Source of the DNA: Actinomadura sp. BRA 177
Lineage (GTDB): Bacteria; Actinomycetota; Actinomycetes; Streptosporangiales; Streptosporangiaceae
Length of the DNA stretch: 61,660 bases
Assembly: GCF_013372625.1 (NCBI RefSeq)
Contig: NZ_JABXFD010000078.1
Location: 1-61,660 of the forward strand
Reading direction: 5' to 3'
The translations under genes and the position numbers were made by a program. The notes beneath the pieces are model-generated. The model was not told the DNA's origin and searched no databases. It worked only from the letters and a program-made list of their open reading frames with translations. Positions 25,933-34,701 of the stretch are shown here, piece by piece; position 1 is the stretch's first letter; the number at the start of each line of letters is the position of its first letter.

Positions 25933-26789
25933 CCCTCTTCGGGGAGGTGGCGCAGGAGGGTGGCGAACTCGCCGGTGCCCTCCGTGGGGGCGTCGGCGGC
26001 GAGCGGGGTCAGCCGGCGCTCGCCGTGGCTCCAGTAGACGCCCGGCGCGCACGGGTCGTCCGCTATGTCGTGCATCTCCCGGACCACGTCCGCGAACACC
26101 GGGAGCACCTCGCGGACGGCCGTGGACGTGATCGGATACAGCAGCAGCGTGCTGTGGCACGGGACGCCGACCAGGGCGCCGTGCTCGTTCGGCCACGGAA
26201 GGAACTGGTCGACCTCGCTGAGCAGCGCCGACACGTACCGGCTGCCGGGCTTGTTCACGACGCGGACGTCACGCCCCGGCAGGAGCGGCTGGTCGTGGAC
26301 GGAGACGTCCGCCAGCTCCCGGTCGTGGGTGTTCGTCATCACATAGCCGAGTTTGTGCAGGCCGAGCAGCCCCGCGCGGGCCTTGGTGAGCGGCCCGCCG
26401 TAGCGCGGATGCTCGATCATCACCATCGCGTCGAAGTGGTCGCCGGCGGGGACGACGACGAGGCCCTCCCGGTCGCCGGGCGCGAGCTTCGGCACTATGC
26501 GCAGCCGCAGCAGTTCCCGGACGTCGCCGAACAGCTCCATCTCACCGATCGCGAGGAACGCGCGGTCGCCGACTTCGCGGACCCACTCGTCCACCACCTT
26601 GGGCCATACCGAGCGCGGCTCGCGGACGCACCGCTCCAGCACCGTCCAGCTGGAGGCCCGCGCCTCGGACCGGCCGACGGGCAGTACCACCTCGGACGTG
26701 CCGGGGTCGAACCAGGCGCTGGGCACCAGGGCGGGCAGCACGTCGCGGATGAGCGCGTGCACGTCCGCCGCCGCGTCCAACGGTTCCAT
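25929..26789 (-). CDS. DUF1444-like conserved protein
   Basis: 286 residues, soluble. The layout resembles DUF1444 (YtpQ-type) proteins: [67 protein letters not shown], with no catalytic residues that can be named. The family call is tentative. It ends 4 bp inside ung on the opposite strand. Start ATG 26789 has GAGGATGAG upstream. Confidence 0.55.
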   Translation of the reverse strand: MEPLDAAADVHALIRDVLPALVPSAWFDPGTSEVVLPVGRSEARASSWTVLERCVREPRSVWPKVVDEWVREVGDRAFLAIGEMELFGDVRELLRLRIVPKLAPGDREGLVVVPAGDHFDAMVMIEHPRYGGPLTKARAGLLGLHKLGYVMTNTHDRELADVSVHDQPLLPGRDVRVVNKPGSRYVSALLSEVDQFLPWPNEHGALVGVPCHSTLLLYPITSTAVREVLPVFADVVREMHDIADDPCAPGVYWSHGERRLTPLAADAPTEGTGEFATLLRHLPEEG

Positions 26790-26924
26790 GAAAGCTCATC
26801 CTCCCTCAGCCGTCGGCGGATCACGTCACCCCCCAACCTTCTCAGAACTTCGGCCCGTTGTGTGATCCATCGCGATCCTGGTCGCACACTCGCTGATCAT
26901 GAGCCGCTCAAGTACGGTGCCTAC

Positions 26925-27698
26925 ATGCGCGAACTCGTGTACCCACCGGTGATCAAGACGGCTGTCGGTGTGTTCAAGGCCCTGAACATCAAGTTCCGTC
27001 TGGAGGGGACCGACCAGATCCCCAGCACTGGCGGCGCGGTGCTCGTCAGCAACCACGTGAGCTACCTCGACTTCATCTTCGCCGGTCTCGCCGCGCATCC
27101 CGCCAAGCGGCTGGTGCGGTTCATGGCGAAGAAGGAGATCTTCGACAACCGGGTCGGCGGGCCGCTCATGCGCGGGATGCACCACATCCCGGTGGACCGG
27201 AACGCGGGCGCCTCGTCCTACGCGGCCGCGCTGAAGGCGCTGAAGAGCGGCGAGATCGTGGGCGTGTTCGCGGAGGCGACGATCAGCCGGTCGTTCACCG
27301 TGAAGGACATCAAGAGCGGCGCGGTGCGGATGGCGGTCGCGGGCAAGGTGCCGCTGATCCCCGTCGCGCTCTGGGGCCCGCAGCGGATGTGGACGAAGGG
27401 CCGCAAGCGCCGGCTGCTGCAGCGCAACGTCCCGGTGACGATCCTCGTCGGCGAGCCGATGTACCCCAAGCGCGGCGACGACTACGAGGCCGTCACGCAG
27501 GAGCTGCGCGCGCGCATGGCGGAGCTGCTGGAGAAGGCGCAGCGCGAGTACCCGGACGTCCCGCGCTCGGACGAGACCTGGTGGCAGCCCTCCTACCTCG
27601 GCGGGACGGCGCCGACGCCGGAGGAGGCCGAGAAGCTCGACCTCGAAGAGGCCGAGGCCCGCAAGGCCGCCCGCGAGGCCAAGGAGTCCGGCGCGTAA
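26925..27698 (+). CDS. 1-acyl-sn-glycerol-3-phosphate acyltransferase (PlsC family)
   Basis: 257 residues. The acyltransferase HX4D motif is H44-VSYL-D49 (SNHVSYLDF), with the second block FAEATISRSFTVKDIKSGAVRMA and PLIPVALWGPQRM. It transfers a fatty acyl group to lysophosphatidic acid or related lipids at the membrane. Typical length. The C-terminal 45 residues form an acidic, Ala/Glu-rich tail (EEAEKLDLEEAEARKAAREAKE). Promoter not resolved. Confidence 0.9.
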   Translation: MRELVYPPVIKTAVGVFKALNIKFRLEGTDQIPSTGGAVLVSNHVSYLDFIFAGLAAHPAKRLVRFMAKKEIFDNRVGGPLMRGMHHIPVDRNAGASSYAAALKALKSGEIVGVFAEATISRSFTVKDIKSGAVRMAVAGKVPLIPVALWGPQRMWTKGRKRRLLQRNVPVTILVGEPMYPKRGDDYEAVTQELRARMAELLEKAQREYPDVPRSDETWWQPSYLGGTAPTPEEAEKLDLEEAEARKAAREAKESGA

Positions 27699-27740
27699 TT
27701 CGTTGGACGCCGCCCATCACCGCGCGTGATCATTCTTGGC

Positions 27741-28883
27741 ATGACCACGCCGCAGGAAGTCCTGCATCTCATCGAGCCCCTGCCGGACACGGGCCCGGAT
27801 TCGGCGCTGCCCGTGGTCTTCCAGCTGTCCGACGACAACTCGCCCGCCGACGTGATGGACGTGCTGTCGCTGCGCCCGTTCGCGTCCGGCGAGCAGCCCT
27901 GGTCGCGCTCGACGCGGCTGGAGCACGTCAAGGCGGACGCGCCGCTGCGCCCGGACGGCGCCCGCCTCGTCCGGGTCGCGCATGAGAAGGGCAAGGAGTC
28001 GGTGCTCGCCGAGGGCGACGGCTGGACGCTGCTGGTGAACCGCTGGAAGAGCGGCAACGCCTATGTCGCGGTGTCCGCCATCACCGACGAGCTGGCCGAG
28101 GCGATCCTCGACGCGACCGTGAAGGACGCGACCGAGCCGCAGAAGACCGACGAGACCAAAGTCGAGATGGGCTTCTGGCACATGGGGTCGCACGGCCCCG
28201 TCCGCAGCGAGCGCGCGATCACGTCCGACTCCTGGGACGACATCCGGCGCAACTACACCGCGCCGGTCGCCGAGTCCCTGGACGCGGTGATGAACCTCAC
28301 CCGCGACGAGGTCGCGGGCCGCCTGCTGCTCCTGCACGGCCCGCCCGGCACCGGCAAGACCACCGCGCTCCGCGCCCTCGCCCGCGCGTGGCACGACTGG
28401 TGCCAGGCCGACTGCGTCCTCGACCCGGAGGCCCTCTTCGGCAACCCCAGCTACCTCATGGAGGTGGCCGTCGGCGACGACGAGGACGAGAACCGCCGCT
28501 GGCGGCTGCTGATCCTGGAGGACTGCGACGAGCTGATCCGCGGCGAGGCCAAGCAGTCGACGGGCCAGGGCCTGTCCCGCCTGCTCAACCTCACCGACGG
28601 CATGCTCGGCCAGGGCCGCGACGTCCTCGTGGCGATCACCACCAACGAGGACCTCGCCATGCTGCACCCGGCCGTCGTCCGCCCCGGCCGCTGCCTCGCC
28701 CAGATCGAGGTCGGCCGCCTCACCCGCTCCGAGTCCCTGACCTGGCTGGACGACACCGACGTCCAGCCCGCGGAGATCGCCCCCAACGGCGCCACCCTCG
28801 CCGAGCTGGCCGCCCTCCGCAAGGGCGAGAAGCGGCCCCAGAACGAGCACGCCCCGACCACCGCGACCGGCTTCTACCTCTAG
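27741..28883 (+). CDS. AAA-family ATPase (DUF5925 type)
   Basis: 380 residues from ATG 27741 (GTG 27726 is an in-frame alternative; neither has a strong site). The N-terminal 170 residues are a conserved actinobacterial domain (VFQLSDDNSPADVMDVLSLRPFA, NAYVAVSAITDELAEAIL). The C-terminal AAA core has Walker A GPPGTGKTT (200-208), Walker B LLILEDCDEL and sensor-1 ITTNEDLAMLHPAVVRPGR. It probably remodels proteins. The N-terminal domain is the DUF5925 pattern; substrate unknown. Its stop overlaps the convergent PLP gene by 4 bp. Confidence 0.8.
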   Translation: MTTPQEVLHLIEPLPDTGPDSALPVVFQLSDDNSPADVMDVLSLRPFASGEQPWSRSTRLEHVKADAPLRPDGARLVRVAHEKGKESVLAEGDGWTLLVNRWKSGNAYVAVSAITDELAEAILDATVKDATEPQKTDETKVEMGFWHMGSHGPVRSERAITSDSWDDIRRNYTAPVAESLDAVMNLTRDEVAGRLLLLHGPPGTGKTTALRALARAWHDWCQADCVLDPEALFGNPSYLMEVAVGDDEDENRRWRLLILEDCDELIRGEAKQSTGQGLSRLLNLTDGMLGQGRDVLVAITTNEDLAMLHPAVVRPGRCLAQIEVGRLTRSESLTWLDDTDVQPAEIAPNGATLAELAALRKGEKRPQNEHAPTTATGFYL

Positions 28884-30061
28884 GTCGCCTTCGCCAGGGC
28901 CTGGGTTATGTCGGGCCAGAGGTCGTCCGGGTGTTCCAGTCCTATGGAGAGGCGGACCGTTCCCTCGCCGATGCCGGCGGCTGCCAGGGAGGCGGCGTCC
29001 ATCTGGCGGTGGGACGTGCTGGCCGGGTGCATGACCAGGCTGGCTATGTTGCCCAGGGAAGGGCCCAGCGAGATCAGTTCGACCGCTTCGGAGAAGACTC
29101 GGCCCGCGTCTCGGCCGCCGGTCAGTTCGAAGGCCAGGACGCCGCCGGCACCGTCCGGGAGAAGGCGCTGGGCCACCTCGTGTTGCGGGTGATCGGGCAG
29201 GCCCGGGTAGTGGACGCGGGTTACGGACGGGTGGTCTGCCAGGCGCATGGCCAGGTCTAGGGCTGAGGCGCTCTGGCGGGCCACCCGCATCGGCATCGTG
29301 GCGAGGCCGCGCACGGTCAGCCAGGCCGAGAAGGGGTCGGCGGTGCAGCCGAGGTCGAGGGCGTGGTGCCAGACGCGGCGGTGGACGTCCTGGTCGGCGA
29401 AGACCGCGACGCCGCCGATGACGTCGCCGTGCCCGCTGAGGTACTTGGTCGCCGAGTGGACGACGATGTCGACGCCGTGCTCGATGGGCTTGCAGAGGAG
29501 CGGCGTGAAGGTGTTGTCGACGACCGTCAGCACGTCGGTGCCCTGGACGGCGGCGGTGAGGGCCGGCAGGTCCGTGACATGGGTGGTGGGGTTGGCGACC
29601 GTCTCCAGGTAGAGGATCCGGGTGGTGGGACGCAGGGCGTCACGTACTTCGGCCGGGTCGTCGCCCGCGATGAAGGTGACTTCGACGCCCCAGCGGTCGG
29701 CGAGGTCGTTCAGCAACCCGTAGGTGCCGCCGTAGAGGGCGGTCTGCGCGATGACGTGGTCGCCGCTGCGGAGGAGGCTCGTCAGCACCGCGTTGATGGC
29801 GCCCATGCCGGACGCGGTGGCGAGCGCCCCTGCGCCGCCTTCGAGTTCGGTGACGGCCCGTTCCAGGGAGCGGACGGTCGGGTTGCCCATGCGGGCGTAG
29901 AAGAACGCCTCGTCCGGCCCGGAGAACGCGGCGGCCAGGTCGTCGGCGGCGTCGAAGGCGAACAGGTGGCCCTGGTATATCGGCACCGCCATGGGCCGGC
30001 TGCCCTCGGGAGCGATCACCGGCGGGTGCACGGCGCGGGTCTGCGGATGGTGTCCGGTCAT
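28880..30061 (-). CDS. Trans-sulfuration family PLP enzyme (cystathionine gamma-lyase/synthase or methionine gamma-lyase type)
   Basis: 393 residues from ATG 30061 (GGAG upstream, and the enzyme text starts there). The PLP lysine is in SATKYLSGHGDVIGG, with FFYARMGNPTVRSLERAVTELEGGAGALATASGMGA and ETVANPTTHVTDLPAL around the active site. Members act on cystathionine, homoserine esters, methionine or cysteine; the residues do not fix one activity. No sulfur-assimilation gene adjoins it. Preceded by a 325-bp gene-free stretch that should hold its promoter. Confidence 0.88.
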   Translation of the reverse strand: MTGHHPQTRAVHPPVIAPEGSRPMAVPIYQGHLFAFDAADDLAAAFSGPDEAFFYARMGNPTVRSLERAVTELEGGAGALATASGMGAINAVLTSLLRSGDHVIAQTALYGGTYGLLNDLADRWGVEVTFIAGDDPAEVRDALRPTTRILYLETVANPTTHVTDLPALTAAVQGTDVLTVVDNTFTPLLCKPIEHGVDIVVHSATKYLSGHGDVIGGVAVFADQDVHRRVWHHALDLGCTADPFSAWLTVRGLATMPMRVARQSASALDLAMRLADHPSVTRVHYPGLPDHPQHEVAQRLLPDGAGGVLAFELTGGRDAGRVFSEAVELISLGPSLGNIASLVMHPASTSHRQMDAASLAAAGIGEGTVRLSIGLEHPDDLWPDITQALAKAT

Positions 30062-30386
30062 GTCTCCAGCCTGCGGCGGGATCGCCGAACCCGGAACGGC
30101 CAATTGCGACCAGTGGCCCGGACCACGCCCCCCGAGTCGTGCTTCGCGGCGCCGGACCACCGGCCCGGCCGGGGGCGCCGGCCCCCTGCCGGTACGGTTC
30201 CCGTCACCGGCCTGCCCACCCCGCGAGGGCCGGCCGGCGATCGGGATCGTCCCGGACAAAGGTGCCGTTTCGGCGTCCCTCGGCCGGAGACCCGAGCATC
30301 ACCCGGCGGACCCCCTCCGCACCATCCGGGAGATCACCGCCAAATCGGGGCGCCCGTCCGGGTACGGGACGGTACGTACGTACGGG
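30062..30386. other. Gene-free stretch upstream of the PLP gene
   Basis: 325 bp with no ORF backed by a ribosome site. It contains a GC-rich inverted repeat (GGGGGC/GCCCCC near 30172-30186) and a 12-bp self-palindrome GTACGTACGTAC at 30372-30383, just before the stop of the DUF2470 gene. It should carry the PLP gene's promoter, but no -35/-10 pair stands out. Confidence 0.5.
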
Positions 30387-31148
30387 TCAGCCCTGGGTCG
30401 CGCGGGCGAACAGCCGCCGGTAGACGCAGCGGAGACCGTGGAGATCACTTACCGGCTCGGCGAACGCGACCCGCACGTCGAACGAGGCCGGCGGGTCCGG
30501 CGACGGCGGAGTGCAGCGCACCCACATCCCGTACCGGTCGAGCTTCAGCGGCCGGACGGGCCCGGACGGGACGGAGTCCGGCAGCAGCGCGGCCAGCTCG
30601 TCCCGGTGCGCGGAGTCCAGGTGCGTGAGGACGCCGGCCTCCACGGCGACGAACGGGTCCGGCGCGGCGGCCGCGTACTCCTCGGGCTCGAGGGCGGCGC
30701 TCCCCCACGCGTCGTCGATCTCGACCTGGGCGACTTCGAGGGCGAGGATCGTCCACTCGCCGCCCTTGAGGTCGAGCAGTTCGGGACGCGGGTGGACGTG
30801 CGAGAGGCGCAGCGCGGCGGCGCGCAGTTCGGCGTCCGGCACCCGGCTGAGCCAGCCGTGCAGCCACGCCCGGCCGCGGATCCGGTCGGCGAACGTGACC
30901 GGCGCGACGTCCGAGATCCGCAGGGTGGCGGGCATGTCGTCGGGCTCGGCGGCCAGCGCGGCAACGGCCGGCGCGGCGGACGGGACGAGCAGCAGCGGCC
31001 TTCCGTCGCGGTCGGTGGCGTGCGCCGGAACGGGCGTGTCCGGCACCTGCGGCACAGCGAGCACCCCGTCCGCGATCCCGTACGCGAGACTCCGCGCCCG
31101 CTCCGCCGCCGCCGGCCCCTCCACAGTGGTCGTCTTCGCTCGCCGCAC
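30387..31148 (-). CDS. DUF2470 domain protein (haem/iron-utilisation related)
   Basis: 253 residues from GTG 31148 (AAGGAGG upstream). The N-terminal 150 residues resemble the split-barrel haem-utilisation proteins (ATLRISDVAPVTFADRIRGRAWLHGWL), and the C-terminus is a DUF2470 domain (VLTHLDSAHRDELAALL, LDRYGMWVRC, VRVAFAEPVSDLHGLRCVYRRLF), as in HugZ-type haem oxygenases and related proteins. Upstream are two iron-box-like sites (31166-31199), which fit iron-repressed expression. The haem-binding histidine pattern is only partly clear, so catalysis is not claimed. Confidence 0.75.
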   Translation of the reverse strand: MRRAKTTTVEGPAAAERARSLAYGIADGVLAVPQVPDTPVPAHATDRDGRPLLLVPSAAPAVAALAAEPDDMPATLRISDVAPVTFADRIRGRAWLHGWLSRVPDAELRAAALRLSHVHPRPELLDLKGGEWTILALEVAQVEIDDAWGSAALEPEEYAAAAPDPFVAVEAGVLTHLDSAHRDELAALLPDSVPSGPVRPLKLDRYGMWVRCTPPSPDPPASFDVRVAFAEPVSDLHGLRCVYRRLFARATQG

Positions 31149-31165
31149 CCTGCCTCCTTGACGTT

Positions 31166-31199
31166 AAAGGTTAGGCTTACCTAACTTAGGTTCACCTAA
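31166..31199. promoter_or_regulatory. Double iron-box-like operator (IdeR/DmdR type)
   Basis: Two overlapping copies of the 19-bp iron box in the divergent region: 31166-31184 AAAGGTTAGGCTTACCTAA matches the consensus TTAGGTTAGGCTNACCTAA at about 17 of 19 bases, and 31181-31199 CTAACTTAGGTTCACCTAA at about 15 of 19. It lies between the DUF2470 gene (minus) and the S4 gene (plus), so an IdeR/DmdR-type repressor could act on both. Confidence 0.8.
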
Positions 31200-31214
31200 C
31201 CACTAGGGAGAGTG

Positions 31215-31820
31215 ATGAACAACCCCCGTCCGAAAGTGCGGCTGTCGCGGGCCCTCGGGGTGCCGCTGACGCCGAAGAGCGTGAAGTACTTCGAGGCGCG
31301 TCCGTATCCGCCCGGTGTGCACGGGCGTGCGCGCAAGCAGGAGAGCGACTACAAGGTGCGGCTGCGGGAGAAGCAGCGGCTCCGGGCGCAGTACAACATC
31401 CGCGAGGCGCAGCTCCGCAACGCCTTCGCCAAGGCCGACAAGGCGGGCGGCAAGACCGGCGACGTCCTGCTCTCCGACCTGGAGTGCCGGCTGGACGCAC
31501 TGGTCCTGCGCGCCGGGTTCGCCCGCACCATCTACCAGGCGCGTCAGTTCGTCGTGCACCGGCACGTTCTCGTGAACGGCCGCCGCGTCGACCGCCCGTC
31601 CTACCGGCTCCAGCCCGGCGACGTCATCACGATCGCCGAGCGCAGCCGCCGCATGGACGCGTTCCAGATCGCCGCCGCCGGCGGGCACGCCGAGAACGTC
31701 CCGCCCTACCTGGACGTCCGGCACGACGCCCTCGCCGCGCAACTCACCCGGCTCCCCGAACGCAAGGAGATCCCGGTCATCTGCGACGAGCAGCTCGTGG
31801 TGGAGCACTACTCGCGCTAG
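31215..31820 (+). CDS. rpsD: 30S ribosomal protein S4 (Streptomyces-type paralogue/orthologue)
   Basis: 201 residues from ATG 31215, with AGGGAGAG upstream. S4 features are clear: RPKVRLSRALG, PYPPGVHGRARKQ, LREKQRLRAQYNI, and the S4 RNA-binding domain (residues about 90-155: LDALVLRAGFARTIYQARQFVVHRHVLVNGRRV). C-terminal KEIPVICDEQLVVEHYSR is as in Streptomyces RpsD. No zinc-binding CxxC set is present. It stands alone, away from rpsM-rpsK-rpoA, and behind a double iron-box-like operator. Its 4-bp stop overlap with the convergent marR gene is noted. Whether it is the only S4 gene of the genome cannot be seen here. Confidence 0.9.
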   Translation: MNNPRPKVRLSRALGVPLTPKSVKYFEARPYPPGVHGRARKQESDYKVRLREKQRLRAQYNIREAQLRNAFAKADKAGGKTGDVLLSDLECRLDALVLRAGFARTIYQARQFVVHRHVLVNGRRVDRPSYRLQPGDVITIAERSRRMDAFQIAAAGGHAENVPPYLDVRHDALAAQLTRLPERKEIPVICDEQLVVEHYSR

Positions 31821-32305
31821 TGCAGGTCGCCGAGTTCCTCGCGGGCCGAGGCGCGCAGGGTGCGGAGGGCGTCCACGAGGACGCGGCGCTGGCGCGCGGT
31901 GAGCGGGCCCGCGAAGTGCTCGCGGAGCGTCTCGGCGTGGACGCGCAGGGCCTCGTCCAGCTTCGCGCGGCCCGCCTGGGTCAGCTCGACCAGCTGGCGG
32001 CGCCGGTCGCCGGGGGCCGGTTCGCGGCGGACGAGGCCGGCCTCCTCCATCCGGTCGATGATGCGGGTCATGCCGCCGCTGGTCAGGATCAGCTCGCCGG
32101 CCAGCCCGCCCATCGACCGCGGGCCGTCGTGGGACAGCCGCAGCAGCACCTCGAAGACCGCGTGCCGGATGCCGCAGCGGCGCTCCAGCTCCCGTCCCGC
32201 GATCCGCTCCAGCACGGACGCGGCGCCGAGCAGCGCGCCGAACTCGTGGACCACCTCGTCCGCGACGCCGGCGTCCTGCCCGTCCTGCTCCGTCACGGCC
32301 GCCAT
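31817..32305 (-). CDS. MarR-family regulator
   Basis: 162 residues from ATG 32305 (GGCGGGG upstream); longer starts are non-coding text. Winged HTH of the MarR type: FEVLLRLSHDGPRSMGGLAGELILTSGGMTRIIDRMEEAGLVRREPAPGDRRRQLVELTQAGRAKLDEA. It lies downstream of the mce operon's terminator on the same strand, so it is probably transcribed separately. Ligand unknown; the mce operon has its own divergent MarR-type gene at 41890. Confidence 0.88.
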   Translation of the reverse strand: MAAVTEQDGQDAGVADEVVHEFGALLGAASVLERIAGRELERRCGIRHAVFEVLLRLSHDGPRSMGGLAGELILTSGGMTRIIDRMEEAGLVRREPAPGDRRRQLVELTQAGRAKLDEALRVHAETLREHFAGPLTARQRRVLVDALRTLRASAREELGDLH

Positions 32306-32354
32306 GATGCCCCGCCTTCGTCTCGCGACCCCGGTCGTCGTTCGCATAACGTGC

Positions 32355-32386
32355 CCGCGCCCCGCACGCTTCCGTACGGGGCGCGG
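32355..32386 (-). terminator. Terminator of the mce operon
   Basis: CCGCGCCCCG / CGGGGCGCGG, perfect 10-bp arms with a 12-nt loop, about 12 nt after the stop of the last operon gene. No T-run. Confidence 0.75.
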
Positions 32387-32397
32387 CAGGCCGAACG

Positions 32398-33381
32398 TCA
32401 GTTCTTCGGCTTCTCGCTCTTCGGCGCCTTCGACGCGCCATCGCCCGGGGTGGTCCCGGGGAGCTGGGTCTGCTGCGGCTGGTTCTGGTCGTTGGTCCCG
32501 GACGCGTACTGCTTGGTGATCTTCCACGTGCCGTCGACCTTGGCGAGGGCGAGCCGGAGCAGCGTGGCGGGGGCCGCGGTCGAGCCCTCCTTGGTCCGGA
32601 CGGTGATGTCGACCATGACGACGGCGGTCGCGAACTTCCCGTCGACGCTGCCGACGAAGACCTGGTTCGTCTTGGACGTGAGCGCCAGTTCAGGGTTGCT
32701 CTTGAAGGTGTCGCCGAGGCTGGGCAGCGTGTTGGTCTTGAAGCTCTCCAGCAGGTCGCCGCCCATGAGCTTCTGCGCCTTGTCCATCTGCGACTGGTAG
32801 TTCTGCGCGTTGTAGTTGAGCGCCACGTTCCCGTACGCGGAGGCGGCCTCGCCGACGGCCTCCCGGTCGTCCTGCTTGGACGACAGGGAGCTCGCGCTCG
32901 TCCACTTCCAGATCGCCAGGCTCGCCAGCAGCGCGACGAGGACGACGAACACCACGGTCGCCACGACGGGCAGCCCGAAGAGGCCGGGCCGGGCCATGGG
33001 CGAGCCCGCGCCCGGACCGGCCGGCGGCGCCTCCTCGGCCTTCTCCGCCGGGGGTTCGATGCGGGACGGACGCGGCTTCGCGGCGGGCTTCGCCAGGCTG
33101 GGCGGCGCCTCCTCCTCGGCCTCCGCGACCTCCGCGACCTCCTCGGCCGTGGCGGCCTTGGCGGCCGTGGTCTCCTCCGCCTCGTCGTCCTCGGCGTCGA
33201 GGGCCTCCAGGACCTCGTCGAGGTCCTCGTCGTCGATGACCTCGATGACCCGCACGCGGCGCTTGCGCTTGGCGGCGGCGGGACGCGCCGGGCGCGCCGC
33301 GGCCTCCGCGGTCTCCGCCCGCTCCTCGGCCGGGACCGCCTCGACCTCGTCGGCCTGGTCCTTGCCGGTCTTGGCTGTCAC
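32398..33381 (-). CDS. Mce-associated membrane protein (Mas/Mam)
   Basis: 327 residues. A long acidic, Ala/Glu-rich disordered N-terminus (residues 1-130) with a basic patch KRKRRVRV, a transmembrane helix (about 135-157, LPVVATVVFVVLVALLASLAIW) and a C-terminal VirB8/NTF2-like domain (SAYGNVALNYNAQNYQSQMDKAQKLM, GKFATAVVMVDITVRTKEG). These proteins stabilise Mce complexes in the envelope. Last gene of the operon, 24 bp after mceF. The long acidic N-terminal tail is larger than in mycobacterial Mas proteins. Confidence 0.85.
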   Translation of the reverse strand: MTAKTGKDQADEVEAVPAEERAETAEAAARPARPAAAKRKRRVRVIEVIDDEDLDEVLEALDAEDDEAEETTAAKAATAEEVAEVAEAEEEAPPSLAKPAAKPRPSRIEPPAEKAEEAPPAGPGAGSPMARPGLFGLPVVATVVFVVLVALLASLAIWKWTSASSLSSKQDDREAVGEAASAYGNVALNYNAQNYQSQMDKAQKLMGGDLLESFKTNTLPSLGDTFKSNPELALTSKTNQVFVGSVDGKFATAVVMVDITVRTKEGSTAAPATLLRLALAKVDGTWKITKQYASGTNDQNQPQQTQLPGTTPGDGASKAPKSEKPKN

Positions 33382-33405
33382 TTGGGGAACTCCTCGGAAA
33401 TCGGG

Positions 33406-34701
33406 TCAGTCCTTGCGCCGGCGGAACCGGCCAAGGCGGGACACCACGGGCACCGAGCCCATCATGACCCTGATCAGCACCAGCAGGGCGATGACCGGGG
33501 GAACGTACACTAGCCAGATCGGCGGCCCGCCAGAAGAGTCGCTGTTGTTCGCGGCCTTCTTGGCCTGCACGTCCTGCCGGTCGAGCGCCGGATCGTGCGT
33601 CGGGATCGTCTCGCCGGGGTTCTTGGCCTTGTAGGGCTTCTGCTTGGTCACCGCCGGCATCCGCCCGCCGGGGCAGGTCGGGACCTTGGCCACCGCCGGC
33701 TGCCCGAGAGGGTACTTGTACTCCAGCGTCGCGGGCGTGTTCAGGGTGACCTGGAAGACGACGTTCAGGACGGGTTTGCCCTGGTCGATCCCGATCACGT
33801 TGTCGAGGACGTTCTTCAGCTGCGGCGCCGCGCCGAGCGTCTTGTTCAGGTCCCGCAGGTAGCCGGGGTTGTACTTGCCGACGCCCCAGTTGCCGAGCAT
33901 GTCGACCGTGCAGCCGAAGTCGGCCTCGGTCTTGCCGAGCAGCCCGTTGACCGTGTTGAGCAGGTCGGGGCCCCGGTCGCGCAGCTCGGCGATCTGCCCG
34001 CGGACCTGGCTGAGCGCCGCGGTGAGCGCGGCCAGGTTGTCGATGCCGGCGCCGAGCGAGCCGCGGTTCTGGTTCAGCACGTGGGTGATCCGGCCGAGGT
34101 CCTTGGTCAGCCCGTCGAGCAGCTCGGTGTTCTCCGCGAACGTCTTGGTCAGGTCGTCCCCGCCGTTGATGATCTGCCGGAGCGAGTCCTCGCGTCCCGA
34201 CCAGCCCTCGGCCAGCTCGTGCGTGAGGACCTTCGCGTCCTCGGGGTTGATGGCCTTCAGCGAGTCGATGACCGCGCCGAACAGGTCGCCGTACTTGGGC
34301 GGGACGGACGTCTGCGACACCGGGATGACGGCGCCGGCCTTCATCGGCGGCGCGTCGGCCTTGCCGGCGCCCGGGGTCAGCTCGACGACCGGCTCGCCGA
34401 CCGCGGACTTGCGGGCCGCGGCCGCGGTGACCCCCTGCGGGATCTTGACGCCGCGCTCGATGTCCAGCCGGACGATGACCTTGTCCTTCTCCAGGTCCAC
34501 CGAGTCGATCTTGCCGATCCGCAGGCCGAGGTAGTCGACCTCGAAGTTCGGGTGCAGGCCGGGCGAGGACTCGAACTCCACCGTGATGTGGTACGGCCGG
34601 TCGATGAAGTCGAACCGGACGACGTTGTTGAACGCCCACACGACCATGACCACGGCGAGCACGCCGAAGGCCACCAGGTTGATCGTCAGCCGCCTGGTCA
34701 T
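33406..34701 (-). CDS. mceF: MCE family protein, MceF position
   Basis: 431 residues. N-terminal anchor helix (about 8-25, FGVLAVVMVVWAFNNVV), MCE domain (about 38-120: ITVEFESSPGLHPNFEVDYLGLRIGKIDSVDLEKDKV), coiled-coil middle, and a C-terminal helix (about 400-420, LVYVPPVIALLVLIRVMMG) with a basic tail. The second membrane helix is an extra compared with typical MceF. Start ATG 34701 overlaps the mceE stop (TGATG). MCE proteins form a hexameric tunnel that carries lipids or sterols through the cell envelope to the YrbE permease. Confidence 0.9.
   Translation of the reverse strand: MTRRLTINLVAFGVLAVVMVVWAFNNVVRFDFIDRPYHITVEFESSPGLHPNFEVDYLGLRIGKIDSVDLEKDKVIVRLDIERGVKIPQGVTAAAARKSAVGEPVVELTPGAGKADAPPMKAGAVIPVSQTSVPPKYGDLFGAVIDSLKAINPEDAKVLTHELAEGWSGREDSLRQIINGGDDLTKTFAENTELLDGLTKDLGRITHVLNQNRGSLGAGIDNLAALTAALSQVRGQIAELRDRGPDLLNTVNGLLGKTEADFGCTVDMLGNWGVGKYNPGYLRDLNKTLGAAPQLKNVLDNVIGIDQGKPVLNVVFQVTLNTPATLEYKYPLGQPAVAKVPTCPGGRMPAVTKQKPYKAKNPGETIPTHDPALDRQDVQAKKAANNSDSSGGPPIWLVYVPPVIALLVLIRVMMGSVPVVSRLGRFRRRKD

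Noticed and set aside
30372..30383. GTACGTACGTAC as an operator like that before the diiron gene
   Set aside because: It lies at the end of the DUF2470 gene, about 310 bp from the PLP start, and lacks the paired arms seen at 47735-47767.
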